From contig NZ_FOIQ01000003.1 in assembly GCF_900110895.1 (NCBI RefSeq), positions 1 through 64,000 on the forward strand: 64,000 nucleotides of DNA, in the 5' to 3' direction. The notes under the pieces are model-generated. The model was not told the origin of the DNA, made no database searches, and worked only from the letters and a program-made list of their open reading frames with translations. A program made the translations under genes and the position numbers. How positions within the stretch are numbered: position 1 is the first letter of the stretch; each line of letters starts with the position of its first letter. The DNA is from Prevotella aff. ruminicola Tc2-24. GTDB taxonomy: Bacteria; Bacteroidota; Bacteroidia; Bacteroidales; Bacteroidaceae. This document shows, piece by piece, positions 52,314-61,431 of this stretch.

Positions 52314-54386
52314 ATGATAGTATGTATTGCAGAGAAGCCAAGCGTTGCTCGTGATATTGCACGCATCCTGGGAGCCAACAGCTCACACGACGGCTATATG
52401 GAGGGCAATGGCTATCAGGTGACCTGGACATTCGGACACCTATGCACGCTGAAGGAGCCTGGCGATTACACACCGGCATGGAAGTCATGGGCATTGACAC
52501 AGTTGCCGATGATTCCACAGCGTTTTGGCATCAAGCTGATCAACGATAAAGGCATCGAGAAACAGTTTAACATCATCGAACGACTGATGCAGGAGGCCGA
52601 CGGCATCGTCAACTGTGGCGACGCCGGTCAGGAGGGAGAACTCATCCAGCGCTGGGTGATGCAGAAAGCGAAAGCCACTTGTCCTGTGAAACGATTATGG
52701 ATATCATCGATGACCGATGAGGCTATCCGTGAAGGTTTCGCCAACCTAAAAGATCAGGCCGACTACCAGCCGCTTTACCTTGCAGGACTCTCACGCGCCA
52801 TTGGCGACTGGCTTCTTGGCATGAACGCCACACGACTCTACACGCTAAAATATGGACGAGACCGTCAGGTTCTCTCGATAGGCCGCGTACAGACTCCAAC
52901 CCTAGCCCTGATTGTGAACCGTCAGAAGGAGATAGAGAACTTCAAGCCTGAGCCCTATTGGGTGTTGGCTACCGTCTATCGTGACACAACCTTCACGGCG
53001 ACGAAAGGAAAGTTCACCTCGAAAGAGGAAGGTGAAAAGGCCTTCACAACCATCGAGGGTAAGCCCTTTACCGTCACGAAGGTGGAGAAGAAAGCTGGCA
53101 AGGAACAGCCGCCACAACTCTACGACCTTACCTCACTGCAGGTTGACTGTAATCGTAAGTTCGGCTATTCGGCCGAAATGACGCTTAACACCATCCAGAG
53201 TCTCTACGAGAAGAAATACACCACTTATCCGCGTGTGGATACGCAGTACCTCTCCGACGACATCTATCCTAAGTGTCCCCAAACGCTCAATGGGTTGTAT
53301 CAGGTAAAATTTGCTGGTATAGCGCCCTATGCGGAGTACATCAAGACTATTGGTGGCAAACAACTGAAGAAAAGTAAGCGTGTTTTCGACACCTCGAAGG
53401 TAACAGACCACCATGCTATCATCCCTACAGGAGTCATCCCACAGGGGCTCAGCGATGCCGAACAGAAGGTGTTCGATCTCGTGGCACGTCGGTTCATCGC
53501 CGTATTTCTTCCCGACTGTAAGTTCTCCACGACCACCGTCCTAGGTGTAGTCCATGGAGACGAGGATATAGAGTTTAAAGTCACTGGCAAGGAAATTCTT
53601 GATCCAGGTTGGAGGGTGACCCTCTCCTCTTCCCCTGAGGGAGGAGAAAACGCCACTGATTCTGAGAGCGACAGTTCATCCTCTACTTCGGAAAAATCGG
53701 GAGAGACGCTTCCCACCTTCGTCAAAGGCGAGTCTGGCGAACATCAGCCCACCCTCACGGAGAAATGGACTACGCCACCTGCGTATTATAATGAAGCGTC
53801 CCTGCTGCGTGCGATGGAGACAGCCGGCAAGTTCGTAGAGGACGAGACGTTACGTGCAGCCATGAAGGAAAACGGTATCGGTCGTCCTTCCTCGCGTGCC
53901 TCTATTATTGAGACGCTCTTCAAGCGCCGTTACATCAAACGTGATCGAAAACGTCTTATCGCCACCCCAACAGGCATCGAACTCATTGACCTTATCCGTG
54001 AAGAACTCCTGAAGAGTTGCGAACTCACAGGTATCTGGGAAAAAAAGCTACGCGATATCGAACATAAGACATACGACGCCCAGCAGTTTATTGAAGAACT
54101 AAAGCAACAAGTGTCAGAGATTGTCAGTCAGGTGATGAAAGACACCTCCAACCGCCGTATTACTGTCCTCTCCGACGCGGAGCTTAAGAAAATCAAATCA
54201 CCAGCCTCCCCTAAAAACTCTCCTAAGTCCACCGCCACCACCTCCGCCCTTTCTTCTGAGGAAGCCGTAGAGGTAGGAGCACTTTGTCCACTCTGTGGCA
54301 AAGGCCATATCATCAAGGGCAAAACCGCCTATGGTTGCTCACGCTGGCAAGAAGGATGCACCTACCGCGTACCTTTCAAACAATAA
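52314..54386 (+). CDS. topB: DNA topoisomerase III
   Basis: 690 residues. TOPRIM domain at the N-terminus (IVCIAEKPSVARDIA, NCGDAGQEGEL with the acidic DxxG/E residues), then the type IA core with the active-site tyrosine in KYTTYPRVDTQYLS (about 300). A short zinc-ribbon-like C-terminal end follows (CPLCGKGHI ... CSRWQEGC). It cuts and reseals single strands. Between the core halves (about 435-470) an S/E-rich linker contains a stretch encoded by a CTTCCCCTGAGGGAGG repeat-like sequence. Confidence 0.96.
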   Translation: MIVCIAEKPSVARDIARILGANSSHDGYMEGNGYQVTWTFGHLCTLKEPGDYTPAWKSWALTQLPMIPQRFGIKLINDKGIEKQFNIIERLMQEADGIVNCGDAGQEGELIQRWVMQKAKATCPVKRLWISSMTDEAIREGFANLKDQADYQPLYLAGLSRAIGDWLLGMNATRLYTLKYGRDRQVLSIGRVQTPTLALIVNRQKEIENFKPEPYWVLATVYRDTTFTATKGKFTSKEEGEKAFTTIEGKPFTVTKVEKKAGKEQPPQLYDLTSLQVDCNRKFGYSAEMTLNTIQSLYEKKYTTYPRVDTQYLSDDIYPKCPQTLNGLYQVKFAGIAPYAEYIKTIGGKQLKKSKRVFDTSKVTDHHAIIPTGVIPQGLSDAEQKVFDLVARRFIAVFLPDCKFSTTTVLGVVHGDEDIEFKVTGKEILDPGWRVTLSSSPEGGENATDSESDSSSSTSEKSGETLPTFVKGESGEHQPTLTEKWTTPPAYYNEASLLRAMETAGKFVEDETLRAAMKENGIGRPSSRASIIETLFKRRYIKRDRKRLIATPTGIELIDLIREELLKSCELTGIWEKKLRDIEHKTYDAQQFIEELKQQVSEIVSQVMKDTSNRRITVLSDAELKKIKSPASPKNSPKSTATTSALSSEEAVEVGALCPLCGKGHIIKGKTAYGCSRWQEGCTYRVPFKQ

Positions 54387-54415
54387 AGCGCCCGTTTTTG
54401 CGTTTTATGTAAGGT

Positions 54416-56488
54416 ATGCGAAAAAAAATCATCCTACTATACATCTCCTATCTCTCCGTACTGTTTAGCAGTTGCGGAGCAGATCTGGCTATGAGAAACG
54501 GTGATAAATTCTTTGCCATCGGTGAGTATTATGATGCTGCAGAACAGTATCGGAAGGCATATACTCAGACACCAGCGAAAAAGCGCGCCCTACGTGGTCA
54601 GCGAGCAAAGAAGATGGCTGAGTGCTACAGGCGCATCAACTTCACCAACAAAGCCATCACGGCCTATAACAATGTGGTACGCTACAAACAGGCAGACTCC
54701 CTGACCCACCTCTACCTCGGACAGTTATATATGAGAAACGGTAACTACAAAGAGGCCGAGAAACACTTCCTAACTGCAATCGACAGTCTGAAATCAAAAA
54801 CGGCGGGTCATATGGATGATGCGTTCGTCCTGGCCAAGAACGGACTATCATCGGCACAATCAGCGCCTGTCTGGCGAAAGGAGGGCTCCACCTACACCGT
54901 GAAACGGATGGATGTGTTCAACTCCCGCCGTGCCGACTATTCGCCTGTACTCGGAGGCGATGATTACGACCAACTCTTTTTCACATCCACGCGTAATCAG
55001 GCGAAAGGTGATGACCACAGTGGCATCACAGGAACGAAAGCGCCAGATATTTTCCGCTCTCAGAAAGACGACAAGGGCAGATGGGGAAAACCACAAAGCA
55101 TCGACTCCGAATTGAACTCCACGTTTGACGAGGGCGCTTGTTGTCTGTCACCCGATGGCAAGACGATGTACCTAACGCAATGCAAGACGGACCCCAACGC
55201 CCCTCGGTATGCAACCATCATGGTATCCAACCGGAACGACGCGGCATGGAGCAAGCCCATAGAACTTCTAATCTCGAAAGATACCTTATCGAGCTTCGCC
55301 CACCCTGCGGTCTCGCCAGATGGCAAGTGGCTCTACTTCGTCAGCGATATGCCTGGCGGCATGGGGGGGCTTGACATCTGGCGCTGTCGACTGGTTAGTG
55401 ACAGAGAGGTGGGCAGTGTGGAAAATCTCGGGGATGTCATTAACACCCCTGGCGACGAGATGTTCCCTACATTCCGTCCCAATGGAGACCTGTATTTTTC
55501 AAGTAATGGTCATCCTGGTCTTGGCGGTCTCGATATATTTTTTATCACAAATCAGGACCTCCAATTACTTACTGATAACAATCAACTAAGCCATCCTGGA
55601 TTTCCTCTGAATTCCCAAGGCGATGATTTCGGCATGACCTTCGAAGGACGCCTGAACCAAGGATTCTTCTGTTCCAATCGTGGCGACACACGCGGCTACG
55701 ATCATATCTACAGCTTCTACGATCCTGAGATTATACAGACGGTGAAGGGCTGGGTCTACGAACAGGATGGTTACGAGTTGCCAGCCGCACAGGTCTATAT
55801 GGTAGGCAATGACGGCACGAACCTCAAACTCAACGTCCGTGGTGACGGATCGTTCACACAAGAGGTGAAAGCTGGCACAGACTATGTGCTGCTCGCCACC
55901 TGTAAGGGATTCCTAAACCATCAGGAGCAGTTGTACGTCGAACCCGCCAAAGCGTCTAAAGAGTACGTATTACAATTCCCCTTGGCCAACATCTCCGCCC
56001 CTGTGCTGATAGAGAATATCTTCTACGATTTCGATAAGGCGACATTACGTCCTGAGTCTGCGACAGCCCTCGACGAGTTGGTTCGTCTTCTAAACGAGAA
56101 CCCCAATATCACCATCGAGCTTTCTGCCCATACAGATTGCCGAGGTTCCGAGGTCTATAACGAACGACTTTCCCAACGACGAGCAGAGAGTGTTGTCGCT
56201 TACCTGATTGAACATGGCATTGCAGCCGATCGGCTCACCCCCAAAGGTTATGGAGAGGGTAAGCCTAAGCAAATCAAACGGAAGACTGCAGAAAAATATC
56301 CGTTCCTCAAAGAGGGCGACGTGCTGACAGAGTCTTTAATCGCCACACTCTCTGAGGAACGGCAGGAATTATGTCACCAGTTAAACCGGCGTACAGAGTT
56401 TATAGTGCTGAGGACAACCTACGGGCTGTTTGATAAGGAAGGAAAAATATTACGAAAACCAACACCAACAGAACCACCCAAGGATTAA
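54416..56488 (+). CDS. OmpA-family lipoprotein with TPR and WD40-like (PD40) repeats, PorE-like
   Basis: 690 residues. A lipobox signal (LFSSC, about 16-20), TPR-like helices (about 25-135), PD40 beta-propeller repeats (about 160-430, for example SPDGKTMYLT, SPDGKWLYFVSD), a carboxypeptidase-regulatory-like domain, and a C-terminal OmpA domain (DFDKATLRPES ... ELSAHTDCRGS) that binds peptidoglycan. The same order and size occur in PorE of the type IX secretion system, so it may be that protein. Other Pal-like roles are possible. Its 3' end overlaps a convergent gene by 89 bp. Confidence 0.85.
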   Translation: MRKKIILLYISYLSVLFSSCGADLAMRNGDKFFAIGEYYDAAEQYRKAYTQTPAKKRALRGQRAKKMAECYRRINFTNKAITAYNNVVRYKQADSLTHLYLGQLYMRNGNYKEAEKHFLTAIDSLKSKTAGHMDDAFVLAKNGLSSAQSAPVWRKEGSTYTVKRMDVFNSRRADYSPVLGGDDYDQLFFTSTRNQAKGDDHSGITGTKAPDIFRSQKDDKGRWGKPQSIDSELNSTFDEGACCLSPDGKTMYLTQCKTDPNAPRYATIMVSNRNDAAWSKPIELLISKDTLSSFAHPAVSPDGKWLYFVSDMPGGMGGLDIWRCRLVSDREVGSVENLGDVINTPGDEMFPTFRPNGDLYFSSNGHPGLGGLDIFFITNQDLQLLTDNNQLSHPGFPLNSQGDDFGMTFEGRLNQGFFCSNRGDTRGYDHIYSFYDPEIIQTVKGWVYEQDGYELPAAQVYMVGNDGTNLKLNVRGDGSFTQEVKAGTDYVLLATCKGFLNHQEQLYVEPAKASKEYVLQFPLANISAPVLIENIFYDFDKATLRPESATALDELVRLLNENPNITIELSAHTDCRGSEVYNERLSQRRAESVVAYLIEHGIAADRLTPKGYGEGKPKQIKRKTAEKYPFLKEGDVLTESLIATLSEERQELCHQLNRRTEFIVLRTTYGLFDKEGKILRKPTPTEPPKD

Positions 56489-56783
56489 TGGATATCTCTG
56501 TCGTCGGAGCTGTTACCATGAATATCTCAAACCATCCGATTGTCATACGCACAGCAGCCAAGAACCACCCCTGTACGACCTGCCAACCTCCCAGCAAGAA
56601 GAACATTGCGACACCCACAACACCACAGAATATCGTCCACAGCCTAGAAAGTCTGCGTACCTGCTCCACCCTACGTTCCGGCAGGTTCTGCATTACCCGC
56701 TCCGTGAAGCCACGATCCTCAATCTGCTGCTGAGCAGCCTGCTTGAAGAAATCCTCTAACATGATCTTCTCTTTATCTGTCAT
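56400..56783 (-). CDS. Putative anti-sigma-type membrane protein (DUF5056-like)
   Basis: About 127 residues. The N-terminal soluble part (EDFFKQAAQQQIEDRGFTERVMQNLP) is followed by two or three membrane segments from about residue 45. The position right after an ECF sigma gene, with an 11-bp overlap, suggests a regulator of it. Starts at 56783 or 56789 are possible. Its 3' end lies inside the OmpA-family gene on the other strand. The DUF5056 name is from memory. Confidence 0.7.
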   Translation of the reverse strand: MTDKEKIMLEDFFKQAAQQQIEDRGFTERVMQNLPERRVEQVRRLSRLWTIFCGVVGVAMFFLLGGWQVVQGWFLAAVRMTIGWFEIFMVTAPTTEISINPWVVLLVLVFVIFFLPYQTARRLSSAL

Positions 56784-57315
56784 ACCCATTCTGCTTTAAA
56801 TAATTCACCATTTTTTCTTTTCCTCGTCTCAGATGCGATTTCACCGTATTCTCTGGAATACCTGTTATCTCCGCAATCTTGTCGATCTGATGACCGTCAA
56901 TCAGTTGAAGAGTGATACAGGTTCGTTCATCAGGCTTCAGCAACGATAACGCCTTATACAGATCCATCTTCAGGTTTTCATCGCTCGAGACGGATGAGTT
57001 TTTTACAGCTCTTGAAGTATCTATATCGTCTGTCTGACGCAAAGATCTCACATAGTCATAATGCACATTATATGCAATTCGGAAGAGCCATGTGGAGAAA
57101 CTTGCCATGCCACGGAACTTCGTAATGTTCACATAGGCCTTAATGAAGGTCTCCTGCGCCAGGTCGTCGCTCAGTTGTTCGTCTCCCAACGTCTGGTTCA
57201 AAAAGAACCGACGCACAGGTGACTGATACTTCCTCACAAGCTGATCAAAGGCCCGCTTGTTATGGAATACCGCCACCTGCGTTACAAGAGAGATGTCACT
57301 GAGTTCTGCCATCAA
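56773..57315 (-). CDS. ECF-type RNA polymerase sigma factor
   Basis: 180 residues. Region 2 contains DDLAQETFIKAYVNITKFRG and STWLFRIAYNVHYDYVR (about 47-85). Region 4 has LLKPDERTCITLQLIDGHQIDKIAEITGIPENTVKSHLRRG (about 128-168). It directs transcription of an unknown regulon, probably an envelope response given its neighbours (PspC, membrane proteins). It starts 10 bp after the PspC gene. Confidence 0.94.
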   Translation of the reverse strand: MMAELSDISLVTQVAVFHNKRAFDQLVRKYQSPVRRFFLNQTLGDEQLSDDLAQETFIKAYVNITKFRGMASFSTWLFRIAYNVHYDYVRSLRQTDDIDTSRAVKNSSVSSDENLKMDLYKALSLLKPDERTCITLQLIDGHQIDKIAEITGIPENTVKSHLRRGKEKMVNYLKQNGYDR

Positions 57316-57325
57316 TCTATTATTA

Positions 57326-57520
57326 TCAACTAACCAAACTTCTCTCAGGCATCACAATCCACAGCACGATGTAGAAGATGACTCCACAGAAAGCTGTAAA
57401 GAGTGTGAGAAACGCGTATGCAACTCGTACCATTACCGGATCGAAGTCCAAGTACTCAGCGATGCCACCGCAAACACCTGCTATCACTCTGTCATTAGAG
57501 CGCATCAGTCTTTTGTTCAT
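57326..57520 (-). CDS. PspC domain protein
   Basis: 64 residues. LMRSNDRVIAGVCGGIAEYLDFDPVMVRVAYAF is the PspC core, followed by one membrane segment. PspC-type proteins sense inner-membrane stress in other bacteria. It overlaps the preceding gene by 26 bp; a start at 57505 is also possible. Confidence 0.9.
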   Translation of the reverse strand: MNKRLMRSNDRVIAGVCGGIAEYLDFDPVMVRVAYAFLTLFTAFCGVIFYIVLWIVMPERSLVS

Positions 57521-58181
57521 TGTCGCGCGTATTTAAATTGTTATAAAACTGACTATTTCGTGGGTCACCTTTCTTATCCTGACGGGCCACAATCCATTTA
57601 CCCAGTCCGATGAAGAACACCAAGGCTCCGATACCAAAACCAAGCTTACCCATGATAATCCCCAGGAAGATGGCGAGTCCGACACCCGTAAACATCTGCC
57701 TCAGTCCAGCCTGATATGTATTGCTGTCCCAATCGTCCTTTTCTTTCTTTAGGATATCGTCGGGAATGGGCTGCCCGTTCTGCATGGCCATCTGAGCTAA
57801 TCTGTATCTCTCACGACGGTTTTTGTTCACGAAGTAGAAGATTGCGATGATAATACCTATCGGGGCAACCACGCAAGTTAACAGGACTATCAGCACGACG
57901 AAGCCCATGCCAAAGATCTCATCACGTCCCATCCCAGAGAAGTAACTTCCAGGGAAATCGTCATCAGCGTAGACGTGGCGGTGCGTGATGTACTTATCAT
58001 CCTCAGCATCCTCAGCACTCTTGGCGTTTGCCGTGTCAGAGTAGGCCTCGATGGCGGGCTGATCTTTCTTAGTTGAGTCCACCTGCTCCGTACGCGGAGT
58101 ATGGCGGTGCTTCTGTGCTGCTGCATTAGCATTCATGCTAAGCGTGAGCACCATGGCGATTGCGATCAAATACTTTTTCAT
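57495..58181 (-). CDS. Membrane protein of unknown function (DUF6249-like)
   Basis: 228 residues. A signal peptide (to about residue 21) is followed by a His- and Asp-rich stretch (residues 24-85, with DDKYITHRHVYADDD). Then one membrane segment (about 92-117), a charged loop, and one or two more segments (about 160-195) follow. It is the first gene of the operon with PspC and the ECF sigma factor. The family name is from memory; the His-rich stretch may bind metal. Confidence 0.7.
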   Translation of the reverse strand: MKKYLIAIAMVLTLSMNANAAAQKHRHTPRTEQVDSTKKDQPAIEAYSDTANAKSAEDAEDDKYITHRHVYADDDFPGSYFSGMGRDEIFGMGFVVLIVLLTCVVAPIGIIIAIFYFVNKNRRERYRLAQMAMQNGQPIPDDILKKEKDDWDSNTYQAGLRQMFTGVGLAIFLGIIMGKLGFGIGALVFFIGLGKWIVARQDKKGDPRNSQFYNNLNTRDNEQKTDAL

Positions 58182-58275
58182 ATCTTTTCTTTCCCTTTTA
58201 TGACATTTACACCTATTTGACGTTGCAAGAAGATAATAAGTTGCACTTTTATGCGCAAAGTTCGCATAATTTTTT

Positions 58276-58283
58276 TAATTTTG
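58276..58283 (+). promoter_or_regulatory. -7 box of the rRNA methyltransferase gene
   Basis: TAATTTTG lies seven bases before the ATG at 58291, which implies a message with almost no leader. No -33 match was seen at the usual distance. Confidence 0.55.
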
Positions 58284-58290
58284 CAAGCAA

Positions 58291-59499
58291 ATGACAAAAT
58301 TACCAGAGGATTTTTTGCGTCAGACAAGATTGGTGATGGGCGATGAGCGCTTCAACCGTTTCATGGAGGCTTTCGACGAGGAGGCTCCCACGAGCATCCG
58401 TCTCAACCCAAAGAAGTGCTCATCTGAGCTTTCATGTCCCAACCCTCCATACGAATGTGTGCCTTGGTGCCCAGAGGGGTTCTACCTCGCAGGGCGTCCG
58501 CAGTTTACCTTCGATCCTCTTCTCCATGCAGGCTGCTATTATGTACAGGAGGCCTCGTCGATGTTTGTCACTCATATCCTTCGACAGTTCGTCAAGAGTC
58601 CAGTAACGATGCTCGACCTCTGTGCAGCTCCAGGAGGAAAATCGACAGCAGCTCGTAGTGTCCTTCCTGAAGGCAGTATGCTTGTCAGCAACGAGCCCAT
58701 GGCCACGCGTGCCCAGATTCTTCTGGAGAACATCACAAAATGGGGATGGACGGATTGTATCGTCACCAACAACTATCCGCATGACTTCCGGAAAGCCAAG
58801 ACCCTCTTCGATGTCATCCTCTGCGATGTGCCATGCTCAGGTGAGGGTATGTTCCGAAAAGACCCCACAACCATCAGCGAGTGGAGTGTGCAGAACGTCG
58901 AGAAATGCTGGCATCTGCAACGTGAGATTGTCTCCGACGCATGGACCTGTCTGCGACCAGGCGGACTTCTCATCTATAGTACCTGTACTTTTAACACAAA
59001 AGAAAACGAGGAGAACGTGCGCTGGATGCAGGAAGAGTTGGACGCAGAGATTCTTCCTGTCACCATCCAACCGGAATGGCATATCACGGGCTCATTGCTC
59101 GATGGTTTCGACGAACCTGTCTACCGTTTCATCCCTGGCATCACCCGCGGTGAAGGACTGTTCATCTGTGCCCTGCACAAGAAAACAGCCTATAAAAGTA
59201 ATCATAACCATCCACTATCCACTATCCACTCTAAACTGAAGGTTCTCACGCCCGACATGCCTCAGGGCCATTTCCCACAAGTGGAACTTTCCTATGGCGA
59301 GGCACTTCAATACCTCCGCGGCGAAGCGCTCGTGCTTCCCCCAGACACTCCACGTGGCCTCATCACCACGACCTACAAAGGCATCCCTCTCGGACCTATG
59401 AAGAATATTGGTAATCGCGCCAACAATCTCTATCCGAAACCATGGCGCATCAAGACCACTCATCTACCCTCAACCCCACCAGACATTCTACGATCTTAA
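58291..59499 (+). CDS. RsmF-like 16S rRNA (cytosine-C5) methyltransferase
   Basis: 402 residues. SAM site AAPGGKST (about 112-119), catalytic motif IV DVPCSGEGMFRKD (about 179-191) and motif VI YSTCTFN (about 229-235) give both conserved cysteines. A C-terminal RNA-binding-like domain follows. Between them, three in-frame copies of ATCCACT (59210-59230) encode part of a linker NHNHPLSTIHSKL. The gene is followed by thyA after 19 bp. Confidence 0.92.
   Translation: MTKLPEDFLRQTRLVMGDERFNRFMEAFDEEAPTSIRLNPKKCSSELSCPNPPYECVPWCPEGFYLAGRPQFTFDPLLHAGCYYVQEASSMFVTHILRQFVKSPVTMLDLCAAPGGKSTAARSVLPEGSMLVSNEPMATRAQILLENITKWGWTDCIVTNNYPHDFRKAKTLFDVILCDVPCSGEGMFRKDPTTISEWSVQNVEKCWHLQREIVSDAWTCLRPGGLLIYSTCTFNTKENEENVRWMQEELDAEILPVTIQPEWHITGSLLDGFDEPVYRFIPGITRGEGLFICALHKKTAYKSNHNHPLSTIHSKLKVLTPDMPQGHFPQVELSYGEALQYLRGEALVLPPDTPRGLITTTYKGIPLGPMKNIGNRANNLYPKPWRIKTTHLPSTPPDILRS
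59210..59230 (+). repeat. Three tandem ATCCACT heptamers inside a gene
   Basis: Seven-base units at 59210, 59217 and 59224 are perfect and together keep the frame (21 bp). They lie in the linker between the catalytic and C-terminal domains of the RsmF-like protein. A change of one unit would shift the frame. Confidence 0.8.
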
Positions 59500-59518
59500 T
59501 CTTCAATGTTCAATATAA

Positions 59519-60340
59519 ATGAAGCAATATCTCGACATTCTTAACCGCATCCTCACTGAAGGTACAGAGAAAGGTGACCGTACTGGCACTGGTACCATCA
59601 GCATTTTTGGCACTCAGAGCCGTTACAATCTCAGCGATGGGTTCCCCTTACTCACCACGAAGAAACTACATCTGAAAAGTATCATCTACGAACTGCTATG
59701 GTTCCTCAAAGGCGATACTAATGTAAAGTATCTGCAGGAGCATGGCGTACGCATCTGGAACGAATGGGCCGACGAGAACGGCGAACTCGGACCTGTATAT
59801 GGACACCAATGGCGCTCATGGCCCGACTATAATGGTGGTACCATCGACCAAATACAATATGTATTGGATCAATTGAGGAACAACCCCGACTCTCGTCGTA
59901 TGATTGTCTCTGCCTGGAACGTGGCCGAGGTTAACAAGATGGCCCTGCCGCCCTGTCACACCATCTTCCAGTTCTATACCAGTCCCATCACCGACTCCGA
60001 AGGAAGGAACACACGTCGTCTGTCGCTCCAACTCTATCAGCGTTCAGCCGACACGTTCCTCGGTGTACCGTTTAACATTGCCTCGTACGCCCTTCTGTTA
60101 CAGATGATGGCACAGGTGACAGGTTATCAGGTGGGCGACTTCATCCACACCACAGGCGACACCCATCTCTACCTGAACCATATCGAACAGGCCCGCCTCC
60201 AACTCACTCGTGAGCCGCGACAATTGCCTACGATGAAGATCAATCCTGACGTGAAGTCACTTTTTGATTTCCAATACGAGGATTTCGAACTCATTGGTTA
60301 CGATCCTCACCCACATATTAAGGCAGACGTTTCTGTATAG
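59519..60340 (+). CDS. thyA: Thymidylate synthase
   Basis: 273 residues. [18 protein letters not shown] (about 20-37), the catalytic cysteine in [11 protein letters not shown] (about 143-153) and [24 protein letters not shown] are all present. It makes dTMP from dUMP using methylene-tetrahydrofolate, producing dihydrofolate for the FolA encoded 23 bp downstream. Confidence 0.97.
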   Translation: MKQYLDILNRILTEGTEKGDRTGTGTISIFGTQSRYNLSDGFPLLTTKKLHLKSIIYELLWFLKGDTNVKYLQEHGVRIWNEWADENGELGPVYGHQWRSWPDYNGGTIDQIQYVLDQLRNNPDSRRMIVSAWNVAEVNKMALPPCHTIFQFYTSPITDSEGRNTRRLSLQLYQRSADTFLGVPFNIASYALLLQMMAQVTGYQVGDFIHTTGDTHLYLNHIEQARLQLTREPRQLPTMKINPDVKSLFDFQYEDFELIGYDPHPHIKADVSV

Positions 60341-60363
60341 CCCAAAATTTATCGTGAATAGTT

Positions 60364-60861
60364 ATGATTTCCATTATAGCAAATGTGGCTCGTAATCGAG
60401 CCATCGGATTTAAGAACAAGTTGATCTATTGGTTGCCCAACGACATGAAGCGTTTTAAGTCGCTCACCACAGGGCACACCATCATCATGGGACGTAACAC
60501 GTATCTCTCGCTCCCCAAAGGCGCCCTCCCCAATCGTCGTAACATCGTCCTCAGCCGTCAATATCGCTCGGGGGAATTTCCCAATCCTCCTGGCTGCGAG
60601 ACTTTCGCATCGCTCGAGGAAGCTCTCAAACACTGCGCAGCCGATGAGGATATCTACATCATCGGCGGTGCCAGCGTTTATCGTCAGGCCATGCCCATAG
60701 CCGATCGTCTTTGTCTAACAGAAGTCGACGACACCCCGGCAGAGGCCGATACTTTCTTCCCTTCATATAAGGATGACTGGAAGGAAACATGGCGCGAGAA
60801 TCACGAGACCGACGAGCGACATGCTCATCGCTACGCATTTGTCGACTACATCAGGAAATGA
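60364..60861 (+). CDS. folA: Dihydrofolate reductase
   Basis: 165 residues. ISIIANVARNRAIGFKNKLIYWLPNDMKRFKSLT (2-35) with the substrate-binding acidic position in WLPNDM, IIMGRNTYLSLP, and YIIGGASVYRQAM near 97 are the family motifs. It regenerates tetrahydrofolate consumed by ThyA. Its stop overlaps the ATG of a short relic frame (60858-60920). Confidence 0.96.
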   Translation: MISIIANVARNRAIGFKNKLIYWLPNDMKRFKSLTTGHTIIMGRNTYLSLPKGALPNRRNIVLSRQYRSGEFPNPPGCETFASLEEALKHCAADEDIYIIGGASVYRQAMPIADRLCLTEVDDTPAEADTFFPSYKDDWKETWRENHETDERHAHRYAFVDYIRK

Positions 60862-60920
60862 TCGGAACCATCGTCAATACAGCCGCCATCAATCACCTCA
60901 TCCTGTCGGGTATCGTATAA
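60858..60920 (+). pseudogene. Probable relic of a DUF554 gene start
   Basis: An ATGA overlap with folA opens a 20-codon frame whose first eleven residues, MIGTIVNTAAI, match the usual start of DUF554 (YdfK-like) membrane proteins. It then reads nine unrelated residues to a TAA. The rest of such a gene is absent; the next gene is convergent. The simplest reading is that a gene once coupled to folA has been deleted. It may be chance, as the match is short. Confidence 0.45.
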
Positions 60921-60924
60921 GCGA

Positions 60925-61431
60925 TTACTCGTTCACTGCGTTCTGTGCTCTGAATTTCACCGGTAACGTATAGCTGATACTCGCTGGTGTACCATCGGCC
61001 ATGCGGGCAGGATCCCACTTTGGGCATTTCTTCAGGAGCTTAACCACTTGTTGGCCAAACTCTTTCTGCGCCGATTCCGACACAATCATAATGTCAGCGA
61101 GATGCCCTTCCTTGGTGACAACAAAAGACACTTTCACCTCGGCATCCATCGTCTCTAAACCTTGAGGATACTCGAGGTTGGACGATACCCATTTTAGGAA
61201 CTCACTAAAGTCATACTGCCCATCGAATTTGGGCGACATGACATTCTCAGGCAGCACCTCGATAGCCTTCAACTCCTGTGTAACCTGACCGCTCTTCTCC
61301 TGACTATCTCGTGTGAACCATCCTATAAGGATGACACCTACAGCGATACACAAAACTATGATGGCATACCTAAGCCACGCCACACGTTTCTTTCCGCCAA
61401 TCACATAGACGTCATTCTCATAATTCTTCAT
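60925..61431 (-). CDS. Membrane-anchored protein with a TonB C-terminal domain
   Basis: 168 residues. A short cytoplasmic start, one membrane segment (about 20-40), then a TonB_C-type domain (about 85-166: AEVKVSFVVTKEGHLADIMIV ... CPKWDPARMADGTPASISYTLPVKF). The proline-rich spacer of real TonB proteins is missing, so it may be a short energy transducer or a sensor. It is ATGA-coupled to the LytTR regulator and sits opposite an outer-membrane barrel gene. Confidence 0.85.
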   Translation of the reverse strand: MKNYENDVYVIGGKKRVAWLRYAIIVLCIAVGVILIGWFTRDSQEKSGQVTQELKAIEVLPENVMSPKFDGQYDFSEFLKWVSSNLEYPQGLETMDAEVKVSFVVTKEGHLADIMIVSESAQKEFGQQVVKLLKKCPKWDPARMADGTPASISYTLPVKFRAQNAVNE

